NCBI GenBank assembly: GCA_014191195.1
Contig: BJGZ01000002.1
Coordinates: 124,001 to 188,000, forward strand
Reading direction: 5' to 3'
DNA length: 64,000 nt
Source of the DNA: Chlorobiota bacterium
GTDB lineage: Bacteria > Bacteroidota > Ignavibacteria > Kapaibacteriales > UBA961
A program made the translations under genes and the position numbers. The notes beneath the pieces were generated by a model. It was not told the origin of the DNA. It saw only the letters and a list, made by a program, of their open reading frames with translations, and searched no databases. This document shows positions 9,588 to 19,800 of the stretch, in pieces (the stretch's first letter is position 1; every line of letters begins with the position of its first letter).

Positions 9588-11048
9588 ATGTCGGTTGAAA
9601 ATGTCACACAAACGGGCCAAGGAAGTTCTCAGGAACATCTAACATCCGCCTCATATCAGAATAATCCTTATCCGGTACCTGATTCGCAGCGTGAGCCGTT
9701 AGTTCTTGGAAATCCATCAATACATGATGTTACTGAGAAAATTGCAGGTATTATAGAAGGAAAAGCCAATGCTAAATATTGGGTAGCAGTATTAATATGT
9801 GCTTCTATAGCTGGTATAGGTTTTGCGGCAATTGGAGAAACTGTAACTACTGGTATTGGAGTATGGGGTTCTAATAATACTATTGGTTGGGCTTGGGATA
9901 TAACAAATTTCGTTTTTTGGATTGGTATAGGCCATGCAGGAACATTGATTTCAGCTATTCTTTATTTATTCCGTCAAAAATGGCGTACTGCCATTAACCG
10001 CTCTGCAGAGGCGATGACAATATTTGCTGTTTTGTGTGCTGGAATATTTCCAGTTATCCATACTGGGCGTCCTTGGTTTGCATATTGGCTTACACCATAT
10101 CCTAATCAAATGCAATTATGGGTGAACTTTAGATCTCCGCTTGTATGGGATGTATTTGCTGTAACCACATATTTAACAGTATCTGCATTATTCTGGTTTA
10201 TCGGATTGGTACCGGATTTAGCAACCATCAGAAATTATGTAAAGGGTAAAACGGCAAAATCATTATATACATTTTTCAGCTTTGGTTGGACTGGTTCTAT
10301 GCGTGCATGGCATCACTATGAAATTGCCTATTTGATTTTAGCTGGTTTGTCTACACCATTGGTAATATCAGTTCATACAATCGTTTCTATGGACTTTGCA
10401 ACATCTGTTCTACCTGGCTGGCATACAACTATTTTCCCTCCTTACTTTGTTGCTGGAGCTATCTTCTCTGGTTTTGCAATGGTAATGACATTGCTTGTAA
10501 TAGCAAGAGAAATTTTAGGATTAAAAGACTATATCACATTAAAGCATCTTGAAAACATGAATAAAATCATTCTTGCAACAGGAATGATGGTAGGTTATGC
10601 ATATTCAATGGAGTTCTTTATAGCATGGTATAGCGGTAATGAATATGAAAGAACTGTTTTTATTAATAGAGCTTTTGGTGAATATTGGTGGGCTTATTGG
10701 TCTATGCTTTCTTGCAATGTTTTATCGCCTCAGATTTATTGGTTTAAAAAAGCTAGAAGAAATATTCCATTGATGTTCGTGATATCTATATTTGTAAATA
10801 TTGGTATGTGGTTTGAACGATTTACAATCATTTCAACATCATTACATCACGATTTCTTACCATCTAGTTGGAGCTATTATACACCAACAATGGTAGAAGT
10901 AGGAATATTTGTAGGAACAATAGGACTATTCCTTACATTATTCTTATTGTTCTCTAAATATTTACCAGTTATAGCAATTTCTGAGATCAAAGGAATTATG
11001 CCAGGATCTCAGCCAGTTCATCATCATGATGAAGAACATCACCATTAA
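9588..11048 (+). CDS. actC: Alternative Complex III subunit ActC, NrfD/PsrC-like quinol-binding membrane protein
   Basis: Integral membrane subunit of ACIII thought to bind and oxidise quinol. It has about ten hydrophobic spans after a 60-residue polar N-terminus. Family landmarks include [29 protein letters not shown] and the Trp/Tyr-rich EYWWAYWSM. Length is 486 aa, and the tail is His-rich (HHHDEEHHH). It starts 29 nt after actB. The paralogous subunit ActF is encoded 1.2 kb downstream, as expected for ACIII, which contains two NrfD-like proteins. Confidence 0.95.
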   Translation: MSVENVTQTGQGSSQEHLTSASYQNNPYPVPDSQREPLVLGNPSIHDVTEKIAGIIEGKANAKYWVAVLICASIAGIGFAAIGETVTTGIGVWGSNNTIGWAWDITNFVFWIGIGHAGTLISAILYLFRQKWRTAINRSAEAMTIFAVLCAGIFPVIHTGRPWFAYWLTPYPNQMQLWVNFRSPLVWDVFAVTTYLTVSALFWFIGLVPDLATIRNYVKGKTAKSLYTFFSFGWTGSMRAWHHYEIAYLILAGLSTPLVISVHTIVSMDFATSVLPGWHTTIFPPYFVAGAIFSGFAMVMTLLVIAREILGLKDYITLKHLENMNKIILATGMMVGYAYSMEFFIAWYSGNEYERTVFINRAFGEYWWAYWSMLSCNVLSPQIYWFKKARRNIPLMFVISIFVNIGMWFERFTIISTSLHHDFLPSSWSYYTPTMVEVGIFVGTIGLFLTLFLLFSKYLPVIAISEIKGIMPGSQPVHHHDEEHHH

Positions 11049-11079
11049 TTAGAAAAGAATCTCTAAGGAAATAAAATAA

Positions 11080-11616
11080 ATGAGTGATTCAAAAAATATA
11101 GCAGTATTAGGTAATTTCAAAGATCCTAATAAGATTATGCATGCTGCAAACAAAGTACGGGAAAGTGGATATACCGATTTTGATATTTATACTCCTTATC
11201 CGATACATGGATTAGATAAAGCAATGGGAGTTAAAAGGTCAATCTTACCTTATATCTCATTTGCTGGAGCAATGTTTGGATTAAGTAATGCTGTGTTTTT
11301 AATGTGGTGGACAGGTGCTGTAGATTATAAATTGAATATTGGTGGAAAACCATTCTTTTCTGTTCAATTTGGAATTCCTATCATGTTTGAATTAACAGTA
11401 TTATTAACAGGATTAGCTACTTTCGTGGCCTTATGGGCATTATGTGGTTTACCAAAGTGGTATTCAGATTTACAGGATGATGCAGGATTTAAGTCTGCAG
11501 TTGATGATACATTTGTATTAAGCATCTTTGCTACTGATCAACGTTTCTCGCTTGAAACTACTACCAAATTTATGAATGAAATTGGTGCAGATGATGTGCG
11601 CCTAATAGAAGCTTAA
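11080..11616 (+). CDS. actD: Alternative Complex III subunit ActD (DUF3341)
   Basis: Membrane-anchored subunit of 178 aa belonging to the DUF3341 family, found only in ACIII operons. A cytoplasmic-type N-terminal domain (IAVLGNFKDPNKIMHAANKVRESGY) is followed by two membrane helices at about residues 57-77 and 97-122, then a C-terminal domain ending in GADDVRLIEA. No redox cofactor motif is visible; the subunit is structural. AAGGA lies upstream of the ATG. Position between actC and actE is standard. Confidence 0.95.
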   Translation: MSDSKNIAVLGNFKDPNKIMHAANKVRESGYTDFDIYTPYPIHGLDKAMGVKRSILPYISFAGAMFGLSNAVFLMWWTGAVDYKLNIGGKPFFSVQFGIPIMFELTVLLTGLATFVALWALCGLPKWYSDLQDDAGFKSAVDDTFVLSIFATDQRFSLETTTKFMNEIGADDVRLIEA

Positions 11617-11631
11617 GAGGAAATACCAGCA

Positions 11632-12249
11632 ATGGAACAACAAACAAATAATCGTGGATTTGGATTCTATCTCAAAACTGCTATCCTCATATTTCTTGCA
11701 GGATTTATCGTTTTAGTATTGAGTGGTAATTACACTTGGTTTTCAAAGACAACACCAGTTATGGTTATTAATGATATGGATGACCAATTTAAAGTTAAAC
11801 CTCAAGTTTCATCTAGTTTTTTTAATGATGGTAGAAGCGGAAGAAATCCTGTAGAACATACTGTTTCTAGAAATGGTTCAGCTTATCCCTTGGATAAACC
11901 AGATTTTGATAAAGCAGATTCACTTGTAGGTTCAAATCCTTTAGACATAACTACTGCATCTACAAGAGAATATGTCCTCTCTAGAGGTAAGAATCGTTTT
12001 GAAGCATTTTGTACCCCTTGTCATAATTATGATGGCCAAGGTAATGGTAGTGTAGTTGCTCGTGGCTTCCAAAATCCACCAAATCTTAGAGATGAAGTAA
12101 CTAAAGCTAAGTCTGATGCTCATCTATATCATATCATCTCTGCTGGACAAAACATAATGAATGGCTATGGTGATAAAATTCAATCAAATGATCGTTGGGC
12201 AATAGTTGCCTATGTACGCGAAATGCAAAAACTAGGCGTTAAGCCTTAA
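11632..12249 (+). CDS. actE: Alternative Complex III subunit ActE, monohaem cytochrome c
   Basis: Membrane-anchored monohaem cytochrome c of 205 aa. The N-terminal hydrophobic anchor spans about residues 15-31. The haem site is CTPCH (Cys127, Cys130, His131) and the probable distal ligand is Met176 in NIMNGYG. In known ACIII complexes ActE can hand electrons towards the oxidase; because CoxB here lacks a fused haem c domain, that role is plausible. It starts 15 nt after actD with an AGAGGA-type ribosome site. Confidence 0.95.
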   Translation: MEQQTNNRGFGFYLKTAILIFLAGFIVLVLSGNYTWFSKTTPVMVINDMDDQFKVKPQVSSSFFNDGRSGRNPVEHTVSRNGSAYPLDKPDFDKADSLVGSNPLDITTASTREYVLSRGKNRFEAFCTPCHNYDGQGNGSVVARGFQNPPNLRDEVTKAKSDAHLYHIISAGQNIMNGYGDKIQSNDRWAIVAYVREMQKLGVKP

Positions 12250-12293
12250 TTTCTAATGTACCACAGAAGTATATCGTTGACTCAAGAGGAAAT

Positions 12294-13466
12294 ATGAAGC
12301 CCGTCAATCTCGGTGGAACACAGTTTCAACAAAATGTTAATAAAACATCAATTATCTGTATTGGTGTCGGTATTGTTTTAGCAATAGCGGGAATGGCTAT
12401 GAATCAAGCATCCATCCTACCAGCTTATTTAGTTGGTGCTATGTATGTTATAGGTATAAGCGTTACTGCATTGTTTTTCTCTGCCTTACAGTTTTTAGTT
12501 CGTGCAGGTTGGAGTGCTTCTATACGCCGTATTCCTGAAATGTTAGGATGGTTTGCTCAGTTTGCACTCATCATTTTACTACCAATCTTAATCTTTAGAA
12601 ATAGTTTCTATCATGGCATAGAGAATATTCCATCGAAGGCTCCTTATACCAATACCCCTTTTTTTATTGCTAGAGTTATTGGCTATTGCTTGTTTTGGTT
12701 TTGGATGCATCGTTATATTATAGGTAATTCAATCAAGCAAGATTCAATGCCTGGTGATTATGCCCCTACATTAAAAAATTATAAGAGGTCAGCACCTTTT
12801 GTCTTAGGATATGCATTAACAATTACTTTTGCTGCTTTTGACTTGATGATGGCTCTAGAACCTCATTGGTTTAGTACTATTTTTGGACTTTATTACTTTG
12901 CTGGTAATTTTGTTTCAACCATTTCTGTAATTACCCTTTTGTTTATTTCCGTGTATAATTCGGGTGAATTAAAAGGATTTATAAGCAAAGAACATATGCA
13001 TGATCTTGGTAAATTGATGTTTGCCTTTACAATCTTTTGGACATATATTCATTTCTCTCAATATTTCTTGATTTGGTATAGTAATCTTCCAGAAGAAACT
13101 TTCTACTATATTGATAGAACTAAAAATGGTTGGGAAATACTTGGTTGGGCATCATTGTTCATTCACTTTATTGTGCCTTTCATTTTATTATTACGTCAAG
13201 ATGTAAAGCGTAATTTTACCATCGTAAAAGCTGCTGCAATCATTATATTAATTGCCCATTTTATTGATTTATCATGGATCATCATTCCAGGATATCGTGA
13301 ACATGGAATAGAACATTTTGACATAATTGCTTTGATGTCAGCAGGTGGTATGGTTCTCTTCTTTATGGGGCTATTGCTATTTTTTACTGCTAAAAGAATG
13401 AATAGCATTAGTGGAATAGCTCATAATGATCCTTTTTTACAAGAATCTATAGACTTAATATCATAA
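12294..13466 (+). CDS. actF: Alternative Complex III subunit ActF, second NrfD/PsrC-like membrane protein
   Basis: Integral membrane subunit of 390 aa, paralogous to ActC, with about ten hydrophobic spans. Recognisable stretches are GWSASIRRIPE, MALEPHWFSTIFGLYYFAGNF, FWTYIHFSQYFLIWYSNLPEE and WIIIPGY, typical of ActF. A good ribosome site (AGAGGA) precedes the ATG at close spacing. It is the last gene of the cox-act transcript, and the hairpin at 13500-13531 lies just after its stop. The TAATG junction with the next frame is a one-base overlap. Confidence 0.95.
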   Translation: MKPVNLGGTQFQQNVNKTSIICIGVGIVLAIAGMAMNQASILPAYLVGAMYVIGISVTALFFSALQFLVRAGWSASIRRIPEMLGWFAQFALIILLPILIFRNSFYHGIENIPSKAPYTNTPFFIARVIGYCLFWFWMHRYIIGNSIKQDSMPGDYAPTLKNYKRSAPFVLGYALTITFAAFDLMMALEPHWFSTIFGLYYFAGNFVSTISVITLLFISVYNSGELKGFISKEHMHDLGKLMFAFTIFWTYIHFSQYFLIWYSNLPEETFYYIDRTKNGWEILGWASLFIHFIVPFILLLRQDVKRNFTIVKAAAIIILIAHFIDLSWIIIPGYREHGIEHFDIIALMSAGGMVLFFMGLLLFFTAKRMNSISGIAHNDPFLQESIDLIS

Positions 13467-14590
13467 TGTTTACATTGACAATATGGTGTAATAATCTTAA
13501 AAAGGGTGTACCACATATGGCACACCCTTTTTCATTTTGTATCATATTTATTCTTTTATTACATAGCTGCACTAATCAGATAGAACCAATCCCTGATACT
13601 TGTATTATCAATGAAAATACGGGTGTATTTATTCTATGTGAAGGATTATATGGATATAATAATTCTTCTTTATGGTATCATGCAGCTTTATCAAGCCCTC
13701 CAATTAATATATTCCCTTGTAAAAATAATGGATATACTTTAGGCGATACTGCAAATGATATGATAAAGATTAATGATTCATTAATGGCTTTAATTATATC
13801 TACAAGCAATGAAATTCATATTATTAACTCTAAAATTGCTAAAGTTATACGATCTATTGTTATTGAAGGTAATGGACATTTTTTAAAAAAGGGTGTGATA
13901 TTACATGATAGTCTATTACTTGTTACAGATCTGTATGCTGATATTGTCTATCAAGTTAATATCAATTCTTCTGAATATATTCCATTAATCAATCAACAAT
14001 TATGTGCTCCAGAAGGAATTGCTATATATGGTAATACGATTGCTATATGTAATTCTGGATATGGAATATTTCGATTTAAAGAACCATATGCTGGAACTGT
14101 TCTCTTTTATGATATCAAAACCAATAAGTATACAAGCGTAAAAACTGGCCTTAATCCTCAATCAATTTACTATTCAATACCAAGTAAATCGTGGCTTGTT
14201 TTATATTCTCATATAACTAGTATGAAAGATTCATTAGGTGGAATTACAGAGATTGATGCAAATTCAATGAATCCAATACGGGAACATAAAGAAACCTTTA
14301 CTGGAAGAGGTTTTTATGATACTTCACTTCATATCTTATATGCAATTTCAAAAAAGGGTATGCATCACATTCAATCACAAAACTCTACATTTAAAGATTC
14401 ACTTATTATACCTGCAATAATTGGAAATCAAATGTATGGAATAGCAAGAAATCACAGTAATCTCTATATACTAAATGCCAGAAACTTCATGGTGAGTGGT
14501 CAAATACTAATATATGATCTACTTACAAATAGATATACATATTCGCATGAAGTCGGTATCAATCCATCTAAACTACTATTTAAAGAGTAA
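13466..14590 (+). CDS. DUF5074/YncE-like beta-propeller lipoprotein
   Basis: Exported protein of 374 aa (357 aa from the internal ATG at 13517). The leader ends in the lipobox LLHSC, followed by a short linker and TGVFILCEGLYGYNNSSLWYH, which matches the opening of the Bacteroidota DUF5074/YncE-like surface propellers (pattern GVFILNEGNFG..NASLS). Repeated beta-strand units follow, such as NDMIKINDSLMALII and NEIHIINSKIAKV. Such proteins often sit near TonB-dependent receptors; none is adjacent here. Start choice is uncertain. ATG 13466 overlaps the actF stop and gives a basic n-region (NNLKKG); ATG 13517 lies in the loop of the terminator hairpin and gives a leader without positive charge. 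I favour 13466 weakly. Confidence 0.75.
   Translation: MFTLTIWCNNLKKGVPHMAHPFSFCIIFILLLHSCTNQIEPIPDTCIINENTGVFILCEGLYGYNNSSLWYHAALSSPPINIFPCKNNGYTLGDTANDMIKINDSLMALIISTSNEIHIINSKIAKVIRSIVIEGNGHFLKKGVILHDSLLLVTDLYADIVYQVNINSSEYIPLINQQLCAPEGIAIYGNTIAICNSGYGIFRFKEPYAGTVLFYDIKTNKYTSVKTGLNPQSIYYSIPSKSWLVLYSHITSMKDSLGGITEIDANSMNPIREHKETFTGRGFYDTSLHILYAISKKGMHHIQSQNSTFKDSLIIPAIIGNQMYGIARNHSNLYILNARNFMVSGQILIYDLLTNRYTYSHEVGINPSKLLFKE
13500..13531 (+). terminator. Rho-independent terminator of the cox-act operon
   Basis: Perfect 10-bp stem AAAAGGGTGT (13500-13509) with ACACCCTTTT (13522-13531). An inner CCA/TGG pairing shortens the loop to CATA. The right arm ends in a run of five T. It lies 33 nt after actF stops. 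Unusually it overlaps the beginning of the next reading frame, so it may act as an attenuator for that gene rather than as a complete stop. Confidence 0.8.
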
Positions 14591-14693
14591 CAAAAATCTC
14601 ATTCATATTTTAATACAAGGTTGATATTCTAAAAAATTATAATTTGATGCAATGAGATTATATGAACTCTTTTTTTACTCATAGTTTTCATGT

Positions 14694-16805
14694 ATGAGCA
14701 CTTCAATTACATATTTTCTAGTTTGCTTCTTTATGATGGTATCCTTTTCTTTTGCTCAACAAAGATCTGGATATGGAATTTTAGCAGGGTATGGTATTAA
14801 TGCTCATCTAGCAGATTTTAGGTCTTTTCCTCAATATCCTAATTGTTGTCCACAATTTTCACATGGAAAAGGGAATGCACCAATATTTGGCATTTTCTAT
14901 GATTTCCCATTAACAAGCACATCATCATTTTCTACAAGAATTTCTTATAATGATTATCAAGCTACTTTAACTTCTTCAGAGTTTATAATCTTAAGTGGTA
15001 ATATACAAGGGGAATATCAACATATCATAGAGGCTTCTTTACAGAATATTGGTATAGAATCATATTATCAATACTCACCTTATCATCAATTGAATATAGC
15101 ATTAGGATTACGTTATGCATTTTATGTACAACCAACATTCTCTCAAAAAGAATTACTTATTAAACCTTTAGTAGGTACATTCCCAAATGGTAGTAGATCC
15201 AGAAATGAATTTATAGATCAATCTATTCCATTTTATCAATCTAATAGCTTTGGCCCTGTGCTTGGCTTATCCTATCAATTACCATTAAATGCTTTGCAAA
15301 CATTATTTGTATTGCCAGAACTACAAGTGTATTATCCTCTAAATGATATTGTTTCACAAAATGATTGGCATATTCACCAGTATAGATGTGGACTTTCCAT
15401 TCGTTATTCTCCTTTTCCTCATAAAGATATTCATAAAACATATAAAGATATCACTCTAATAGATACAATTACTATATCAGTAAAACCACCTTTTACTGAA
15501 TTTACAAGAGGTATTTCTGCACTTTCTGTTGATACACTCATGTCACCAGATAGTATCGTGTATCTAACAATTCAAAAGAGAACAGATACTATCAAATATG
15601 GACACATAAAGCAATTGCAGGTTAATATATCTGCATGGGCAGTATATGATAATAATAGGGAAGAGCCACTGATTAAAATTGTCGATGAAGAATTTACTTC
15701 TGTTCTTATGACGCCATTATTGCCTTATGTTTTCTTTGATAAAGGGTCTGCTTCCATACCAAATCGCTATCAAATACTAGAACATCAACAATTACTCTCA
15801 TTTTCTGAAGATAGCGTCAATAGTGATGATAGGCTTTCCACATATTATCATATAATGAATATCATTGCTAAAAGAATGAAGCTTTATCCTCAAGCAACCT
15901 TAAAAGTAATAGGATGTAATGCAGATATAGAGGAAGAACAAGATAATATTTCTCTATCTAAACAAAGAGTTGAATCGATTAAGCAATATTTAATACATCA
16001 ATGTGGGGTAGAATCTAGCAGACTCAAACTAGAATATAGAAATCTCCCAGAAAAAGCTGCTAATTCTAAAACAAAAGATGGCGCACAAGAAAACCGACGT
16101 GTAGAGCTTATAGGCTCTATACCAGAGATAAATGCACCAATCCTAACAAATGAAACAATCAGAACGATTAACCCTCCCATAGTGCGCTTCAAATCGAAAG
16201 TGATACACGATAATCCATTAGAAAAATGGAGCTTGAAATCAAGGCTTACAGATTCTGTCTTTCAGCTATATAAAGGAGTAGGGGATGTTCCTGCAATTCT
16301 CGAATGGAATATAGATAAACAAAAAGGTAAGGCTGCATTCAAACAAAGTAAACTGGACTATACATTAATCGTTGACGATATCGAGGGAATGTCTACAGTT
16401 AATAAAGATTCTATACCAGTAGAATACTTATCAATAAAAAAGAAAAAAACAGAACGTATAGCAGATAAAGAGATAAATAGATTTAGCTTAATTCTCTTTG
16501 ATGTTAGATCTTCTGATATAAATGCTATCAATAAACCTATAATCCAGCTTATAAAAACATATATAAAGCCAAATTCATCAATTATAGTAAAAGGATTTAC
16601 TGATAAACATGGTGATATCAAAAAAAATGAAAAACTAGCAGATGAACGTGCTAAAAGTACTGCAAAAGCACTTGGATTTAGTGAGTCATCAGGTTCAGTA
16701 TATTCTCAAGGTAATGCAGATACATATTCACCAGAATATCCTGAAGGCAGATTATATACAAGGACAGTTGATGTCATAATAGAAACACCAATAGTGAATG
16801 AATAA
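14694..16805 (+). CDS. Two-lobed OmpA-family outer-membrane protein
   Basis: 703-aa protein with signal peptide (cleavage near SFSFAQ), an N-terminal region of beta-barrel character (about residues 25-250), a linker, and two OmpA-like lobes. Lobe one runs from PYVFFDKGSASIPNRYQ to LSKQRVESIKQYLIHQCGVESSRL and AQENRRVEL (about 345-475). Lobe two begins FSLILFDVRSSDI and includes IIVKGFTDKHGD, LADERAKSTAKALG and GRLYTRTVDVIIETP (about 598-700). Between them lies an Ig-like strand set (IVRFKSKVIHD...PAILEWNID). This arrangement is typical of FCB-group proteins, particularly Kapabacteria-like genomes. It probably links outer membrane to peptidoglycan. The stop codon directly abuts the next start, so the two are likely coupled. 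Confidence 0.85.
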   Translation: MSTSITYFLVCFFMMVSFSFAQQRSGYGILAGYGINAHLADFRSFPQYPNCCPQFSHGKGNAPIFGIFYDFPLTSTSSFSTRISYNDYQATLTSSEFIILSGNIQGEYQHIIEASLQNIGIESYYQYSPYHQLNIALGLRYAFYVQPTFSQKELLIKPLVGTFPNGSRSRNEFIDQSIPFYQSNSFGPVLGLSYQLPLNALQTLFVLPELQVYYPLNDIVSQNDWHIHQYRCGLSIRYSPFPHKDIHKTYKDITLIDTITISVKPPFTEFTRGISALSVDTLMSPDSIVYLTIQKRTDTIKYGHIKQLQVNISAWAVYDNNREEPLIKIVDEEFTSVLMTPLLPYVFFDKGSASIPNRYQILEHQQLLSFSEDSVNSDDRLSTYYHIMNIIAKRMKLYPQATLKVIGCNADIEEEQDNISLSKQRVESIKQYLIHQCGVESSRLKLEYRNLPEKAANSKTKDGAQENRRVELIGSIPEINAPILTNETIRTINPPIVRFKSKVIHDNPLEKWSLKSRLTDSVFQLYKGVGDVPAILEWNIDKQKGKAAFKQSKLDYTLIVDDIEGMSTVNKDSIPVEYLSIKKKKTERIADKEINRFSLILFDVRSSDINAINKPIIQLIKTYIKPNSSIIVKGFTDKHGDIKKNEKLADERAKSTAKALGFSESSGSVYSQGNADTYSPEYPEGRLYTRTVDVIIETPIVNE

Positions 16806-19800
16806 ATGAGCTACATTATGCATATAATAACATATATAAGTGTAATATTTTCAATTAGTTGTATAGCTAGTGGACAAATAATTTCACTGTTTAATATTGA
16901 TCCTTCATCGTATCCAATTATTCATGCAAAATTCTTGGCATTTGATAATTCTGGCAATAGGATAAGTCCAAATATTAATGAGATAATCATTAAGGAAAAC
17001 AGCATACCAAGGAATATTATCTCAGTTATATGTCCGCCTATAATTCCACCTAAAGTATTATCTTCAGCATTAGTAATTGATATTTCTGGCTCTATGAAAA
17101 GGGGAGCGGGTTCCATAAGTAATATTAATTTAGCAAAAGCAGCTGCAAATGCTTGGATTCAGGGTTTACCACAAGGCAATAGTGAATGTGCAATTTCATC
17201 TTTTGATAATAAGAACTTTCTTAATCAAGACTTTACATCAGATAGGAATATACTTTTACAGGCAGTGTCTCAATTGCAGCCAGTAGCAGGGACAGATTAT
17301 GATATGGCTTTATTAAATCCTCCTGCAGGTGGATTACAGATTACAAAGCGAGGCAAATATCAAAAAATCATCGTATTCTTAACAGATGGAGGCCCTAATA
17401 GACCCCCTAATGTAGCCTCTATGGTTGCAGAAGCAAAAGCTCAGCAATGTATCATCTATTGTGTTACATTAGGAATGGCTGCTCCACAATGCTTAAAAGA
17501 TATCGCAAATCAAACCGGTGGCCTTGTATTTGAAAAAGTTACCACTATACAAGAAGCAGAAGAAATCTATAAAAAAATTCTTTTTATTTCTCAACAAGGA
17601 GATCCTTGTGAAATTATATGGGAAAGTGGAAGAATATGCCAAGAAGATGCTAAGCCATTAACAGAGGTTGAAATTAATTTTCAAAATACATCTGATTATG
17701 GATTTTATAATAATCCAAATGCACCCTTACCATCTATTTCAGTAATACCTTCTACTATTGCATTTGGCAGAAAAAAGCCAGGTAAATTTTATGATACTAC
17801 GATAACAATTTCAGTTAAAAATGCAGACTTTACCATCAATGCAATCAAAAAGGAAAATCAGTTTTCATGTTTTAGTGTTCTCGGTAATTCATTTCCACTA
17901 ATTATACCAAAAAATACCAGTAAAACCCTAACATTACGTTGTTATCCACTAGATTCTACATTGAATTATTCTCCTTTTATATTAGAATCAGATTATTGTC
18001 CAGGTTATTTTTCAGCTTCATGTGGATTCCCAGGCAAAAGATCTGCTTCTGAGTCATTACGATTAATTCACCCAAATGGAGGTGAAGTATTCGTTGTAGG
18101 ATGCGATACTTTGATACAATGGACAGGTATAGGAAAAAAAGATACTGTAATTCTTGAACTAAGTAGAGACAATGGTAATACATGGTCAATGCTAACAGAT
18201 AAAGCCTCATATTTAGAATACTCTTGGAATAAAGTGCCAAGACCTACCAGTAATCAATGTTTAGTACGTGTACGTCAAAATCCATTAAGAGTTGGTGCTT
18301 CTCCTTTAAAAATAAAGACATTATTAGGCCATAGTGCTCCTGTTAATAGTATAACGTGGAGCTATGATGGATTAAAATTAGCGAGTGCAGTTAATGGAGC
18401 AGGCACAATCAAAATATGGAATACTATAACAGGATTAGAATTACGGTCAATAAGTGGCTTGCCAAATGGAGCTTATACATTATCATTTAGTCCTGATGCC
18501 TTACGAATAGCAGTTGGATGCCCAGATAATAGTATTAAGATATATAATGTTGCAAATGGTGTTTTATTAAAAACATTTTTAGGACATTCTAAGCCTGTTT
18601 CAGATATAGCATGGAGCCCGAATGGTGTAAAAATAGCAAGTGCCAGTTTTGATAAAACCGTCAAAATATGGCTGGATTCAACTGGCTTGGAGCAATATAC
18701 ATTGATAGGTCATACAGATTCAATTTCATGTATAGGTTTTAGTAAAGATTCTAAAAGAATTGCTAGTGGTTCTTTTGATGGTACAATTAAAATATGGCAT
18801 AGCGATAGTGGAACTATTTTAAGAACATTAACAAGCCATACCAATAAAGTTCACTCATTAAGTTGGTGTCCAGATGGAAGATTGACAAGTTGTTCTGTAG
18901 ATAAAACTATCAAGGTATGGGATGCTGGCAGTGGGGGAGTAATTAGGACAATTTTAACCAATAACGGAATTCCAAGAACAGTAACATTCTCATCAGATGG
19001 ATCAACTATAGCTGCAGGTTTTATCGATGGATCATTACATCTATATGATTCATTTATTGGCGTAGAACTCATGCCTTTATATGGTCATATAGGTTCTATA
19101 TTAGATGCTGAATGGAGTCCAGACGCAATTCGAATTGCTACTTGTGGAGCAGACAAAACTGTCAAAATATGGGACATTGATATTCCATATCTTCAAAATG
19201 ATATAAGTGATGCTGAATTTTCTATAGTTGAACCAATACCAGCCGGACAAGATGTGCATATGTTGCAATGTTTATTAGGTTCATCTAAAGATTCATTAAT
19301 CATTAATGAAGTAACAAATCTAGGTAGCTTTCCATTTACAGTAAAATCTATTCAATTTAAAGGTATTGATTCTGCTGCTTTTGAACTTGTCTCTGGCTTT
19401 CCACCTTTTATGTTAAAAGGAAATTCAAATCAAGATATTGAATATAGATTTACGCCATTACATGCTGGATATCATAAAGCAGAGATGTTCATTATTACCC
19501 AATCAGATACATTGAAGCATATCATTGATGGAGAGGGAATTATACCATCTATTGAAGTAATCGGGAATATTATAGACTTCGATTCCGTGCATATAGGTGA
19601 TTGGAAAGATTCAATGCAAGCGATAACCATCAAAAATATAAGTTCAATTCCTATTACTGTTGCCAACATTAGAAATTCAGGACCAAATAATTCGGATTTT
19701 TCAATTCTTTCTCCGCCAGGAACATTCACATTGCAACCTGGTGATACTAATCGATTGAATCTCCGATATACTGCACACTCAATTGGTAGGACAAGTGGTC

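Noticed and set aside
14595-14659. Inverted repeat AATCTCATT/AATGAGATT upstream of the OmpA gene
   Set aside because: The loop is 47 nt and the T run is several bases away from the stem, so a terminator call is too weak.
18312-19190. Possible DNA tandem repeat or CRISPR-like periodicity
   Set aside because: The periodicity reflects diverged WD40 protein repeats of about 42 codons; the DNA copies are not identical and there are no spacers.
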